6,145 nt of DNA from Cryomorphaceae bacterium. GTDB taxonomy: Bacteria > Bacteroidota > Bacteroidia > Flavobacteriales_G > Salibacteraceae. Location: positions 1-6,145 of the forward strand of contig PXEK01000208.1 of NCBI GenBank assembly GCA_003564735.1. Reading direction: 5' to 3'. Below are positions 1 to 6,142 of this stretch, piece after piece; the stretch's first letter is position 1, and every line of letters starts with the position of its first letter. Below the pieces are notes generated by a model. It was not told the DNA's origin. It saw only the letters and a program-made list of their open reading frames with translations, and searched no databases. The position numbers were made by a program, and so were the translations under genes.

Positions 1-171
1 CACACCGGCAATCAAGCCCGTGCGTTAAAACTGCTCAAACGCAAACAAAACGATTGGAAAGCCGTGGAAGAAGTAACGGCAAACCTGCGTAAACTCGACC
101 CGGCAGACCCGGTAAAATATGATTTTGCTCTGTTTGGATTAGGGGTGGATAAAATAAGTGGAGTCAACTAA
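1..171 (+). CDS. TIGR02757 (DUF2400) family protein, C-terminal end only
   Basis: The open frame runs from the first base to a TAA at 169-171 and gives 56 residues; the start lies outside the window. The visible part reads LKLLKRKQNDWKAVEEVTAN and then DPADPVKYDFALFGLGV. I recognise this as the characteristic end of the TIGR02757/DUF2400 family, which is common in Bacteroidota; in this family the last block (K-Y-D-F-A-L-F-G-L-G, residues 39-48 here) is strongly conserved. The biochemical function of the family is not established to my knowledge. The tail DKISGVN after this block is short, so the protein appears to end normally and is not truncated at its 3' end. It is convergent with the peroxidase gene, with 29 bases between the two stop codons. 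Family assignment is from recalled motif similarity. Confidence 0.85.
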   Translation, partial: HTGNQARALKLLKRKQNDWKAVEEVTANLRKLDPADPVKYDFALFGLGVDKISGVN

Positions 172-200
172 ACAGAGGAGCCACCATATTGTATTTACCC

Positions 201-743
201 CTACAACAACTCCTCAATCGCCGAGGTAATGTCATCGCCCAACGGCTTATCACCGGGTGCGAATTTCGCTACCAACTTGCCGTTTTTGTCAAGCAGGTAT
301 TTTTGAAAATTCCATTTCACCTTAGTGTTCATCACGCCGTTTTGGTCTTCATCGGTGAGGAATTTATATAAATCGGCCATGTCGTTTCCCTTCACCGATA
401 TTTTAGAAAACATAGGGAAGGTAACACCGTAGTTCTTTTTGCAAAAAGATTGAATCTCAGCGTTGGTACCCGGCTCCTGACCCATAAAGTTATTAGCGGG
501 AAACCCTAAAATTACAAATCCTTTATCGGCGTAACGCTCGTAGAGCTTTTGTAAATCCTCATATTGAGAGGTGTAACCGCACTTGCTGGCCACATTCACA
601 ATGAGGATGGCTTTTCCCTTGTACTCACTGAGTGAAACATCTTCACCCTCAATATTTTTCATGGTAAACTTGTGTACACTGTTATCTGATGTCATCATAC
701 TTGTAATAAATAAAGTTGCTAGAAATAAAACTGTGCTTTTCAT
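201..743 (-). CDS. Exported cysteine-type glutathione peroxidase (thiol peroxidase of the GPx family)
   Basis: The 180-residue product has the full GPx fold signature. NVASKCGYT at 50-58 carries the peroxidatic Cys55, FPANNFMGQEPG at 81-92 carries the catalytic Gln89, and WNFQKYL at 144-150 carries the active-site Trp144 and Asn145. Cys101 in the block FCKKNYGVTFP matches the position of the resolving cysteine in yeast Gpx3-type enzymes (FCQLNYGVTFP). The protein is therefore probably a two-cysteine, thioredoxin-dependent peroxidase reducing H2O2 or lipid hydroperoxides, rather than a glutathione user. The usual FPCNQF motif is FPANNF here. Residues 1-20 (Lys2, then a hydrophobic run VLFLATLFITSMM) look like a signal peptide, with the conserved domain starting near residue 24, so a periplasmic site is likely. 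The start codon is ATG at 743, and this start is needed to include the leader. There is no lipobox cysteine. It is divergent from the fructosamine kinase gene, 45 bases away. Confidence 0.95.
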   Translation of the reverse strand: MKSTVLFLATLFITSMMTSDNSVHKFTMKNIEGEDVSLSEYKGKAILIVNVASKCGYTSQYEDLQKLYERYADKGFVILGFPANNFMGQEPGTNAEIQSFCKKNYGVTFPMFSKISVKGNDMADLYKFLTDEDQNGVMNTKVKWNFQKYLLDKNGKLVAKFAPGDKPLGDDITSAIEELL

Positions 744-749
744 ATGGAT

Positions 750-757
750 TAAATTTG
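750..757 (+). promoter_or_regulatory. Candidate -7 element (TAAATTTG) for the fructosamine kinase gene
   Basis: TAAATTTG matches the Bacteroidota primary sigma factor -7 consensus TAnnTTTG exactly. Transcription would start near 762-764, leaving a leader of about 25 bases before the ATG at 789. No good -33 TTG lies at the expected distance: ACTG around 730-733 is the nearest partial match and gives 16 bases of spacing. Directly downstream is an imperfect 12-base dyad, GTGGTTAAACAC (757-768, five of six base pairs match), which overlaps the likely start site and could be an operator. In the opposite direction, toward the peroxidase, only a weaker TAATTTTA (776 to 769) is present. The call rests on one conserved element in A/T-rich DNA. 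Confidence 0.4.
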
Positions 758-788
758 TGGTTAAACACTAAAATTACGAATAAAGTTT

Positions 789-1664
789 ATGGCCTACACG
801 TATTCACCTTCAAAGTTGACGCAAATACTTCACGCCAACGGTCATGCAAAGATAAAAGTCACAAGCGTAACAGAGGTTTTTGGCGGGAGCATCAACAAAA
901 CGTACGAAGTTCAAACCAACGGAGACTCATTGTTTCTCAAGGTAAACGACTCCCCCCATTCTCACGACATGTTTAAAGCGGAGAGTCGCGGACTCGAACT
1001 CTTGGCAAAACACGCCAAACTAAACATCCCCAAACCGCTGTTTATTACCGAGCAAGAAAAAGACCACCTGTTTTTCATGACTCACCTCAACGGTCAATCA
1101 AATGCCGGCGATGCTTATACATTTGGGGTGGAGTTGGCTCAAATGCACAAAACCACAAATAACCGCTTCGGGTTGTCGCATGACAATTATATGGGCAGTT
1201 TACCGCAACAGAACAACTTTCAACCTACTTGGGCCGATTTTTTCATCTTGAACCGACTCCAACCTCAGGCCAAATTAGCCCGCGACCAAAACCGCATCAC
1301 CGCCGAAACCGTGAAAAAACTCGACCGCTTTTACGGTAGAATGAATGAAATTTTCCCTGAGGAAAATACGGCCTTGATTCACGGTGATTTATGGAGCGGT
1401 AATTTCATGTTTACCGATAAAGGTCCGTCCATATTCGATCCTGCCGTCGCATTCGCTCACCGCGAGCAAGACTTAGCCATGACCAAACTTTTTGGTGCAT
1501 TCCCGGTCGACTTCTACAACGGTTACCTTGATACATTTCCCGTTGAAAACGGCTTTGAACAACGAACAGACGCCTACAACCTCTACCCTATTTTAATTCA
1601 CGTAAATTTATTCGGAGGGGGCTACGCACATCAATTCTCAACCATGCTGGACAACTACGTGTAA
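789..1664 (+). CDS. Fructosamine kinase family protein (protein deglycation)
   Basis: The 291-residue product is the usual length for this family, which shares the aminoglycoside/choline kinase fold. Members phosphorylate the sugar of ketosamine adducts on proteins; the phosphorylated adduct then falls apart and frees the amine. Bacterial members are thought to prefer ribulosamines or erythrulosamines. Visible motifs are: a glycine-rich ATP loop FGGSIN at 31-36, Lys51 in LFLKVN, Glu65 in the AESRGLELL helix, GLSHDNYMGSLPQ at 128-140, the catalytic loop LIHGDLWSGN at 196-205 with Asp200 and Asn205, the metal-binding Asp217 in FDPA, the family signature HREQDLAMTKLFGAF at 224-238, and LYPILIHVNLFGGGY near the end. 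No signal peptide is seen, so it is cytosolic. The protein contains no cysteine. The start is ATG at 789 with A/T-rich DNA before it. It ends 10 bases from the stop of the DUF3108 gene on the other strand. Confidence 0.95.
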   Translation: MAYTYSPSKLTQILHANGHAKIKVTSVTEVFGGSINKTYEVQTNGDSLFLKVNDSPHSHDMFKAESRGLELLAKHAKLNIPKPLFITEQEKDHLFFMTHLNGQSNAGDAYTFGVELAQMHKTTNNRFGLSHDNYMGSLPQQNNFQPTWADFFILNRLQPQAKLARDQNRITAETVKKLDRFYGRMNEIFPEENTALIHGDLWSGNFMFTDKGPSIFDPAVAFAHREQDLAMTKLFGAFPVDFYNGYLDTFPVENGFEQRTDAYNLYPILIHVNLFGGGYAHQFSTMLDNYV

Positions 1665-1674
1665 CGCGCTTTCA

Positions 1675-2490
1675 TTAGTCCACCTTAGCCACGGGATGAG
1701 CCAAGTTTTCAAAATCGGTGAGTTGCATTTTTACCGATCCCACTAAAATTTTCGCTTTCGCCAAAACCGGAATTTTATTCTTATCGTCCGTTACATAAAC
1801 CGTTAAATCTTCGGGGTCATTAAATACCCTCCCTTTTTGAACAATCGGCTGAAACTTCAACGTATTAAACGTACCCGCCTTGGCCTTGATTTTTTCTTTT
1901 CCCACGTAGCGCATCTTCACGGGCTCCAACTCACCGTCAACATAAGCATAAATAACAATTACATCACCCTCCTTGTACTTGGTTAAATCAAGCGTTCTGG
2001 CGAAATAAAAAGCGCTAATCATATCCTGAATGCCGGTGGGAATAAAAGCGCTGTCGCCCTTATTTGACTTTACATAATTTTCATCTTGATGGAAATGATA
2101 ATTCTGCACCTTCTTATAGCCCCCTTCATTCACGTCGCGCAAAAACAAATGCGGATGCAAATTATCCGTATCAATAAAAGATTGGTAAGTGTCCCTCACC
2201 TTAAAAAAGAAATCAAACGTGCCCGTGCTCACCCCTTTACCTATAACGTGATAAGAATCTTTACCTTTAATTTTCACCGGCTTTTCTTTCACCTCAATCG
2301 TGGCTTTACCGGCATGAACAAAACCGTAATGCACCAAATATTCAATTCGTTCACCCGGCTTAAAAACGGGATAATCCACACGTTGTAGGGCTTGCATTTC
2401 AGCAGAAATACTATCGTGATTTACGTTCTTTTGAGCGTTTGCCCCGGTTAAACCCACAACAACACTCAATAATATTATGGCTTTGTTCAT
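1675..2490 (-). CDS. DUF3108 domain-containing exported protein
   Basis: The 271-residue product begins with a clear signal peptide: Asn2-Lys3, a hydrophobic run AIILLSVVVGLTG, and an A-N-A-Q site at 17-20 that suggests cleavage after Ala19. The mature part has the layout of DUF3108 (PF11306): GERIEYLVHYGFVHAGKATI at 46-65, a middle repeat of short beta strands including FDFFFKVRDTYQSFID at 92-107, IQDMISAFYFAR at 154-165, and a final PVLAKAKILVGSVKMQLTDF at 241-260. The family is predicted to be beta-rich and secreted; its molecular role is not known to me. There is no cysteine, so it is not a lipoprotein and has no disulfides. It lies 72 bases downstream of the AsmA-like gene on the same strand with no visible terminator between them, so a shared transcript is likely. 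The start is ATG at 2490, chosen because it gives the signal peptide. Confidence 0.88.
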   Translation of the reverse strand: MNKAIILLSVVVGLTGANAQKNVNHDSISAEMQALQRVDYPVFKPGERIEYLVHYGFVHAGKATIEVKEKPVKIKGKDSYHVIGKGVSTGTFDFFFKVRDTYQSFIDTDNLHPHLFLRDVNEGGYKKVQNYHFHQDENYVKSNKGDSAFIPTGIQDMISAFYFARTLDLTKYKEGDVIVIYAYVDGELEPVKMRYVGKEKIKAKAGTFNTLKFQPIVQKGRVFNDPEDLTVYVTDDKNKIPVLAKAKILVGSVKMQLTDFENLAHPVAKVD

Positions 2491-2562
2491 AGCGTTTTAT
2501 TTTAGTAACGTGATAAAGTCAAGTTTTGTGCCGGATGTAAAAACCGAACGAATAAACCTACA

Positions 2563-5274
2563 TTAAAAATCATCGTCATCAAAACTCCAATCGTCAAAAT
2601 CGCCGTCTTTTGAATCCTCGCCACCCGTTTTTTCCTTTACCTTTTGGAAAAAGCGCTTCACTTTATTCTTTGTGGTATCTTGTTTTTGGTCAGAGCCCTC
2701 CTCAACCTCTGCATCATCATCTCCCACGTTTTTATCGGCATCAAACTCAAACCGCATATCCTGTTTCACCGGTTCCTTGATATCGGGAAGTGAGGTGTCA
2801 CCCTTAAACAGTCCAAAATCCTCTTTCAATACCGCTTTGGTAATTTTTATCTCCTTTTTGATGTCCTCCTTCATACGTCGCTGCGACCGTATTTTATCCA
2901 ACTTTACCACCGGGTGATCAACCGTGCCGCTAATGAGTAAATAAATGATTTTACCGCCCTTGCCATCGTCTTCAATGTACCCGTACTCCGTTTCTTTTAC
3001 TTCGCTTTTTTGTAAAACCTGCTTGATATTGAAGTTAAGCATGTAATCAATAGTACCGTTAAAATGCTGTTCCCCTCCCACTTCAATATCCAAGGCCGAG
3101 GAATAAATTTTCATATCGGGAATGTAGATCACCCCTTCGCGAACTTTCAAAGTATTGGCAAGGGTTTCAAACTCTATATGTTTAAGCCTTTCCTCAAAAG
3201 CGTCGAGTTTGATAAACAAATTCAAAATTTTGTTTTCGCGTACCACCGCGGTGGTTTGCTGTAGCGGCTTATAGTCAATAAGCTCTCCGTTATGTATTTC
3301 AAAATCCACCACACCGGCCATAAAATCGTAATCGGGTGAACCCGCTTTGTTGAGCGGGAGCATCACATTGAAATCCATATCGAGTTTCCCCCGAACGTTG
3401 CGCGCTCCCAAATCCTCACTTCCAAAATCATTAAACGCCTCAAAAAGGGTAGTGATATCAATATGCTCGGCCTCTCCCTTAAAATCGGCTTTTGCCGGGT
3501 TATCGGTAAGTACGGCCTCTCCCTTTACCGCTCCGCCCGCAACTTTACCACTGAGCCGTTCAAAGTTGAGCCGGCCGGGTCTGACCAAAAAACTACCCTT
3601 AACATCCTCAATAAAAAGGTTGTTGTAATTGAACCTGCTAACGCTGAAAGAGGTAATATCCACAAGCAAATTATCGGGCAGCGAAAACGGTTGTGACGCT
3701 TCGGTATCGTCATCGGGAAATACCTTTTGAAAGTTGAAATTTTCCATATCGGCACTTCCAAAAAATCGAAACAGCTTGTCTTTTTGAGTCATAAAACCAA
3801 AGGCGTTACGCCACGTACCGCGAATTACCGCGGGATCATCCATAAACAAGGCAGATAGGCTGTCAATGAAAATATCGTTGTTCACAACACGCACAACGGA
3901 TGACAGTTGAGACGCGTGAAACGGCGAGTTTTTGATTTTCACCTCACCACGATTGAGCCTTACATCCAGCTCTTTACCAAAGGCCGCAAAATGCTCAAAC
4001 GTGAAACTATCGCCGGGAATAATACGGCCCGACAAATACCCGCTTACGTCAAAACTGCCGTTAAGGGCCGAAAGCGTATCGACAACAATAGTGTTTTTAA
4101 AGGAGGAAAGCTCATTATGATGCGACAAATACACTTTGAAATCAAGCGCCTGTGGGTTTTTCGCGTAAATTCTGCCGTAAAAGTCACCCCCGTTTAACTT
4201 GCAGGTAAGTGAATCTACCGATAGAGTTCCCGTTTTATGTGCGCCGGCGTTGCGCGTGTAGTTGCCTCTCAAATACAGGTTTTTGGCGTGGATATGGTGT
4301 TCCGGGAAATCCAATTTTCCTTTTTTCAATTCAAAATCAGAACTAAACTCGGTCATTCCGCCCGCACCTTCGCGTTTCACTCGGCCTTTAAATACTAACT
4401 GACCCGCGGCCTTAATGGTGTTAAACGATTGTGCCCAAACCTCGGGCGTTAAGGTTTTCACCGCATCGAAATCGAGGTTCTCGCCCTTAAATCGCCATTC
4501 AAACGAATGGTCGCCCGTGTGTTTTCCCTTTACCTCAAACCGGTGTTTGTCACGCACTTTTATGATTCCGCGCGAAATTTGAAAAAACCCGGTGCCGGGA
4601 TTCATCTCCACCGCTACATCGGGTTTGATGTTTTCACCGGGCAAATACGAAATATCATCCACTACCACCTTGTTGTTGTTCACATTACCATACATGGCAA
4701 TATGACTTTCTCCGCCGGTAAAATCGCCTTTGCCGGTGAGGTTCACCACGTAAAAATCATACATGGAATTCCCCGGCACATCCCGAAAGCGGTATCCTAT
4801 GTTTTTTAATACGATTTTATTTAATGCCGTTTTGAAGTTTTGTGTTGTCTCCGACTCATCAACGGTTTCATAAAACTCAAAGTTCGATACCCCTTTCGCA
4901 TTCAACCGCATATTCACAAATCCGTTTTCGGCATCAATTTGAGAAAGCGTGAAATTGCCGTTGTATAAGTCAGTAAGATTAAAAGAGAGGTAGAGTTTCT
5001 CCAGGTGAAAAAGCGTATCGTTGGGTTGCGTTTGATCGCTGCTCATAGCCGTGACCCCCTCAAAATGCACCGATGCATTGGGGAAGTTTTTTAAAAACGT
5101 AACCCGAATGGTATCCACATGCACAGGCGTTTTTAGTCGCGAATTGAGTTCAGAGGTAATCACGGGAACAATAGCTCCCCTGTAGTGGTAACCGGCATAA
5201 ACGGCCGCAAACAACGTGAGCAAGGTAACCGTGCCGATGATAAAAACAATGCGCTTTAACCACTTTATATACAT
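2563..5274 (-). CDS. AsmA-like envelope protein with acidic C-terminal tail
   Basis: The 903-residue product has one N-terminal membrane segment (about residues 9-29, after basic residues Lys4, Lys7, Arg8) and then a very long beta-rich region, the pattern of the AsmA family. AsmA-like proteins are anchored in the inner membrane, reach into the periplasm, and are thought to help move or balance lipids between membranes; the TamB/YhdP relatives are the best known. The conserved front part is seen at 41-75 (SELNSRLKTPVHVDTIRVTF and the following NFPNASVHFEGV), and the AsmA C-terminal region covers about 535-795, ending in LLISGTVDHPVVKLDK. After that comes a charged helix-prone stretch (797-825), a short basic segment KNKVKRFFQKVKEK (869-882), and a final acidic tail rich in Asp (891-903). 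Only one cysteine is present (358). The start is ATG at 5274; the next in-frame Met (77) would lose the membrane anchor. It is probably the first gene of a unit with the DUF3108 gene. Confidence 0.88.
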   Translation of the reverse strand: MYIKWLKRIVFIIGTVTLLTLFAAVYAGYHYRGAIVPVITSELNSRLKTPVHVDTIRVTFLKNFPNASVHFEGVTAMSSDQTQPNDTLFHLEKLYLSFNLTDLYNGNFTLSQIDAENGFVNMRLNAKGVSNFEFYETVDESETTQNFKTALNKIVLKNIGYRFRDVPGNSMYDFYVVNLTGKGDFTGGESHIAMYGNVNNNKVVVDDISYLPGENIKPDVAVEMNPGTGFFQISRGIIKVRDKHRFEVKGKHTGDHSFEWRFKGENLDFDAVKTLTPEVWAQSFNTIKAAGQLVFKGRVKREGAGGMTEFSSDFELKKGKLDFPEHHIHAKNLYLRGNYTRNAGAHKTGTLSVDSLTCKLNGGDFYGRIYAKNPQALDFKVYLSHHNELSSFKNTIVVDTLSALNGSFDVSGYLSGRIIPGDSFTFEHFAAFGKELDVRLNRGEVKIKNSPFHASQLSSVVRVVNNDIFIDSLSALFMDDPAVIRGTWRNAFGFMTQKDKLFRFFGSADMENFNFQKVFPDDDTEASQPFSLPDNLLVDITSFSVSRFNYNNLFIEDVKGSFLVRPGRLNFERLSGKVAGGAVKGEAVLTDNPAKADFKGEAEHIDITTLFEAFNDFGSEDLGARNVRGKLDMDFNVMLPLNKAGSPDYDFMAGVVDFEIHNGELIDYKPLQQTTAVVRENKILNLFIKLDAFEERLKHIEFETLANTLKVREGVIYIPDMKIYSSALDIEVGGEQHFNGTIDYMLNFNIKQVLQKSEVKETEYGYIEDDGKGGKIIYLLISGTVDHPVVKLDKIRSQRRMKEDIKKEIKITKAVLKEDFGLFKGDTSLPDIKEPVKQDMRFEFDADKNVGDDDAEVEEGSDQKQDTTKNKVKRFFQKVKEKTGGEDSKDGDFDDWSFDDDDF

Positions 5275-5279
5275 ACTTG

Positions 5280-5287
5280 CAAACGTA
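5280..5287 (-). promoter_or_regulatory. Candidate -7 element (TACGTTTG) for the AsmA-like gene
   Basis: Read on the - strand, TACGTTTG is an exact match to the Bacteroidota TAnnTTTG element. It ends only five bases before the ATG at 5274, so transcription would begin at or very near the first base of the start codon. The -33 region is weak: on the - strand a TTA lies about 23 bases upstream, and there is no TTG at a good distance. Either the transcript is leaderless or the match is chance. Confidence 0.35.
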
Positions 5288-5341
5288 ATTTTTAGGCGGT
5301 TAAAGTGGCGTAAAGATTCGAAAAAGTATGCGCAATACGGT

Positions 5342-5351
5342 GTTTATAAAC
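5342..5351. repeat. Perfect 10-base palindrome in the AsmA/SOUL divergent region
   Basis: GTTTATAAAC is its own reverse complement. It lies between the divergent AsmA-like and SOUL genes, 8 bases from a second dyad. Ten-base palindromes are expected a few times by chance in 6 kb, so its weight comes from its position. It could be a repressor or activator site; no known regulator motif is recognised. Confidence 0.35.
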
Positions 5352-5359
5352 CTTGGCCG

Positions 5360-5371
5360 CGGTCGTGACCG
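5360..5371. repeat. Short dyad CGGTC-GT-GACCG in the AsmA/SOUL divergent region
   Basis: Two perfect 5-base arms are separated by GT. The dyad sits in a small G/C-rich island (about 5354-5371) within otherwise A/T-rich intergenic DNA, 45 bases upstream of the chosen SOUL start. With a 2-base loop it would not make a good RNA hairpin, so a protein-binding site is the more natural reading. There is no T run after it, so it is not a terminator. Confidence 0.3.
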
Positions 5372-5415
5372 ATTTAACGATGAAAACCTTTACGCGTATT
5401 ACGTGTTTCATATTT

Positions 5416-6000
5416 ATGAAAACGCTATTAATCATTTTAACATTGTGCGGCGTTGCAAGCGCCGGCTTTTTATCATACGTGAAAAACAACGAAACTTATT
5501 CTTACGAAGTATTGAAAACTTACGACGATTTTGAAGTAAGAAAATACGATGCCGCCCTTTTTACTAGTGTCCGGTTGGACTCGGCAAGTTACAAAACCTC
5601 ATCATCAAAAGGGTTCAAAATATTGGCGGGTTATATCTTTGGAGAAAATGAGCGAAGCGAAAAAATTGCCATGACTACGCCCGTTACCATGGACTTGGAA
5701 GAAAAAATGACCATGCGCTTTTTAGTGCCTGCCGAGTTTGAACTGACTGATTTACCCAAGCCCAATCACGACGGAATTGTAATTGAGGAAATGCCGGAGC
5801 GCGTTGTAGCTGTGGTGCGATTCAGCGGCTATGCCAACGACAAAAAAATTGAAACGCACCGTAAAAAATTGGCTCAGGCACTACAAAATGAAGGACTGAA
5901 CTACCAAGGCGCATTCACCTTTATGGGGTACAACGCGCCCTTTGACCCCGTTGACCGACGAAATGAGGTTATGGTTGAGTTGCAGGATTATGAGTTGTGA
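5416..6000 (+). CDS. SOUL/HBP family haem-binding-like protein with signal peptide
   Basis: The 194-residue product (from the ATG at 5416) matches the SOUL/HBP family (PF04832). YEVLKTYDDFEVRKYD at 30-45 is the typical first strand pair; GFKILAGYIFGENE at 66-79 is followed by EKIAMTTPVTM at 82-92, the most conserved block; then come FLVPAEFEL, RFSGYA at 135-140, and the end block YNAPFDPVDRRNEVMVEL at 172-189. Relatives bind haem or other tetrapyrroles in eukaryotes; the bacterial role is unknown. Residues 1-18 (Lys2, hydrophobic LLIILTL, then GVASAGF) form a signal peptide, probably cleaved near Ala16, pointing to the periplasm. The frame is open upstream: an ATG at 5380 would add 12 residues and a TTG at 5353 would add 21, but both would push the hydrophobic segment inward, so 5416 is preferred. 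Cys11 is preceded by Leu, not Gly/Ala/Ser, which argues against a lipoprotein. The gene stands alone between intergenic regions of about 140 bases. Confidence 0.92.
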   Translation: MKTLLIILTLCGVASAGFLSYVKNNETYSYEVLKTYDDFEVRKYDAALFTSVRLDSASYKTSSSKGFKILAGYIFGENERSEKIAMTTPVTMDLEEKMTMRFLVPAEFELTDLPKPNHDGIVIEEMPERVVAVVRFSGYANDKKIETHRKKLAQALQNEGLNYQGAFTFMGYNAPFDPVDRRNEVMVELQDYEL

Positions 6001-6063
6001 GATTTGATTGACTTAACCTAACGAGAGTACATTATCTCTGAAATTTCACTACGTAACAAAAAC

Positions 6064-6142
6064 AATTGTGGTTTAACTCAACACTTTCGCTTCTTATATT
6101 GAAAAATACTCTATATTTGTAAAGTACATAAACCACTTAATT
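6064..6142. repeat. Inverted repeat flanking a promoter
   Basis: GTGGTTTA at 6068-6075 is repeated exactly in inverted form as TAAACCAC at 6129-6136. The match extends outward by AATT on both sides (6064-6067 and 6139-6142) if a two-base TT insertion is allowed. The arms are 53 bases apart and enclose the predicted promoter at 6112-6119. The arms are short for a site of DNA inversion; a looped operator or chance are the alternatives. Confidence 0.35.
6112..6119 (+). promoter_or_regulatory. Candidate promoter -7 element (TATATTTG) of the next gene
   Basis: TATATTTG matches the Bacteroidota TAnnTTTG consensus exactly. The -33 region has near matches only (TTC at 6091-6093 with 18 bases of spacing, or TTC at 6086-6088 with 23). 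Transcription would begin near 6124-6126, leaving an A-rich leader of about 18 bases before the ATG at 6143. The surrounding DNA (about 6040-6142) is strongly A/T-rich, as expected upstream of a gene. This is the best promoter candidate in the window. Confidence 0.5.

Noticed and set aside
579..581. Possible selenocysteine at the peroxidatic position of the peroxidase
   Set aside because: The residue is encoded as an ordinary cysteine codon in the KCGYT motif, and there is no in-frame TGA.
769..776. TAATTTTA on the - strand as a promoter for the peroxidase
   Set aside because: It misses the conserved final G of TAnnTTTG, has no convincing -33 partner, and such A/T strings are common in this gap.
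716..976. An 86-codon + strand frame overlapping the start of the kinase gene
   Set aside because: It overlaps the kinase gene in another frame, and its product is low-quality sequence rich in Arg, Ser and Asn with no family resemblance.
2553..2560. TAGGTTTA on the - strand as a separate promoter for the DUF3108 gene
   Set aside because: It has one mismatch at the conserved G and no -33 element; transcription from the AsmA-like gene is the simpler explanation.
2086..4809. Several + strand open frames of 60-100 codons opposite the AsmA-like and DUF3108 genes
   Set aside because: They lie fully antisense to genes with clear family matches, show no recognisable domains, and are explained by the codon use of the real genes.
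5301..5315. TAAAG repeated 10 bases apart (5301 and 5311) upstream of the AsmA-like gene
   Set aside because: The unit is only five bases long in A/T-rich DNA and is expected by chance.
5437..5451. Lipoprotein signal in the SOUL protein (L-T-L-C)
   Set aside because: The residue before Cys11 is Leu, where a lipobox needs Gly, Ala or Ser; an ordinary signal peptide with cleavage near Ala16 fits better.
5292..5489. A 65-codon - strand frame covering the divergent region and the start of the SOUL gene
   Set aside because: It overlaps the SOUL signal peptide on the other strand and crosses the control region; there is no domain.
6024..6039. Hairpin AGAG...CTCT after the SOUL gene as a terminator
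   Set aside because: The stem is only four A/T-G/C pairs with an 8-base loop and no T run follows.
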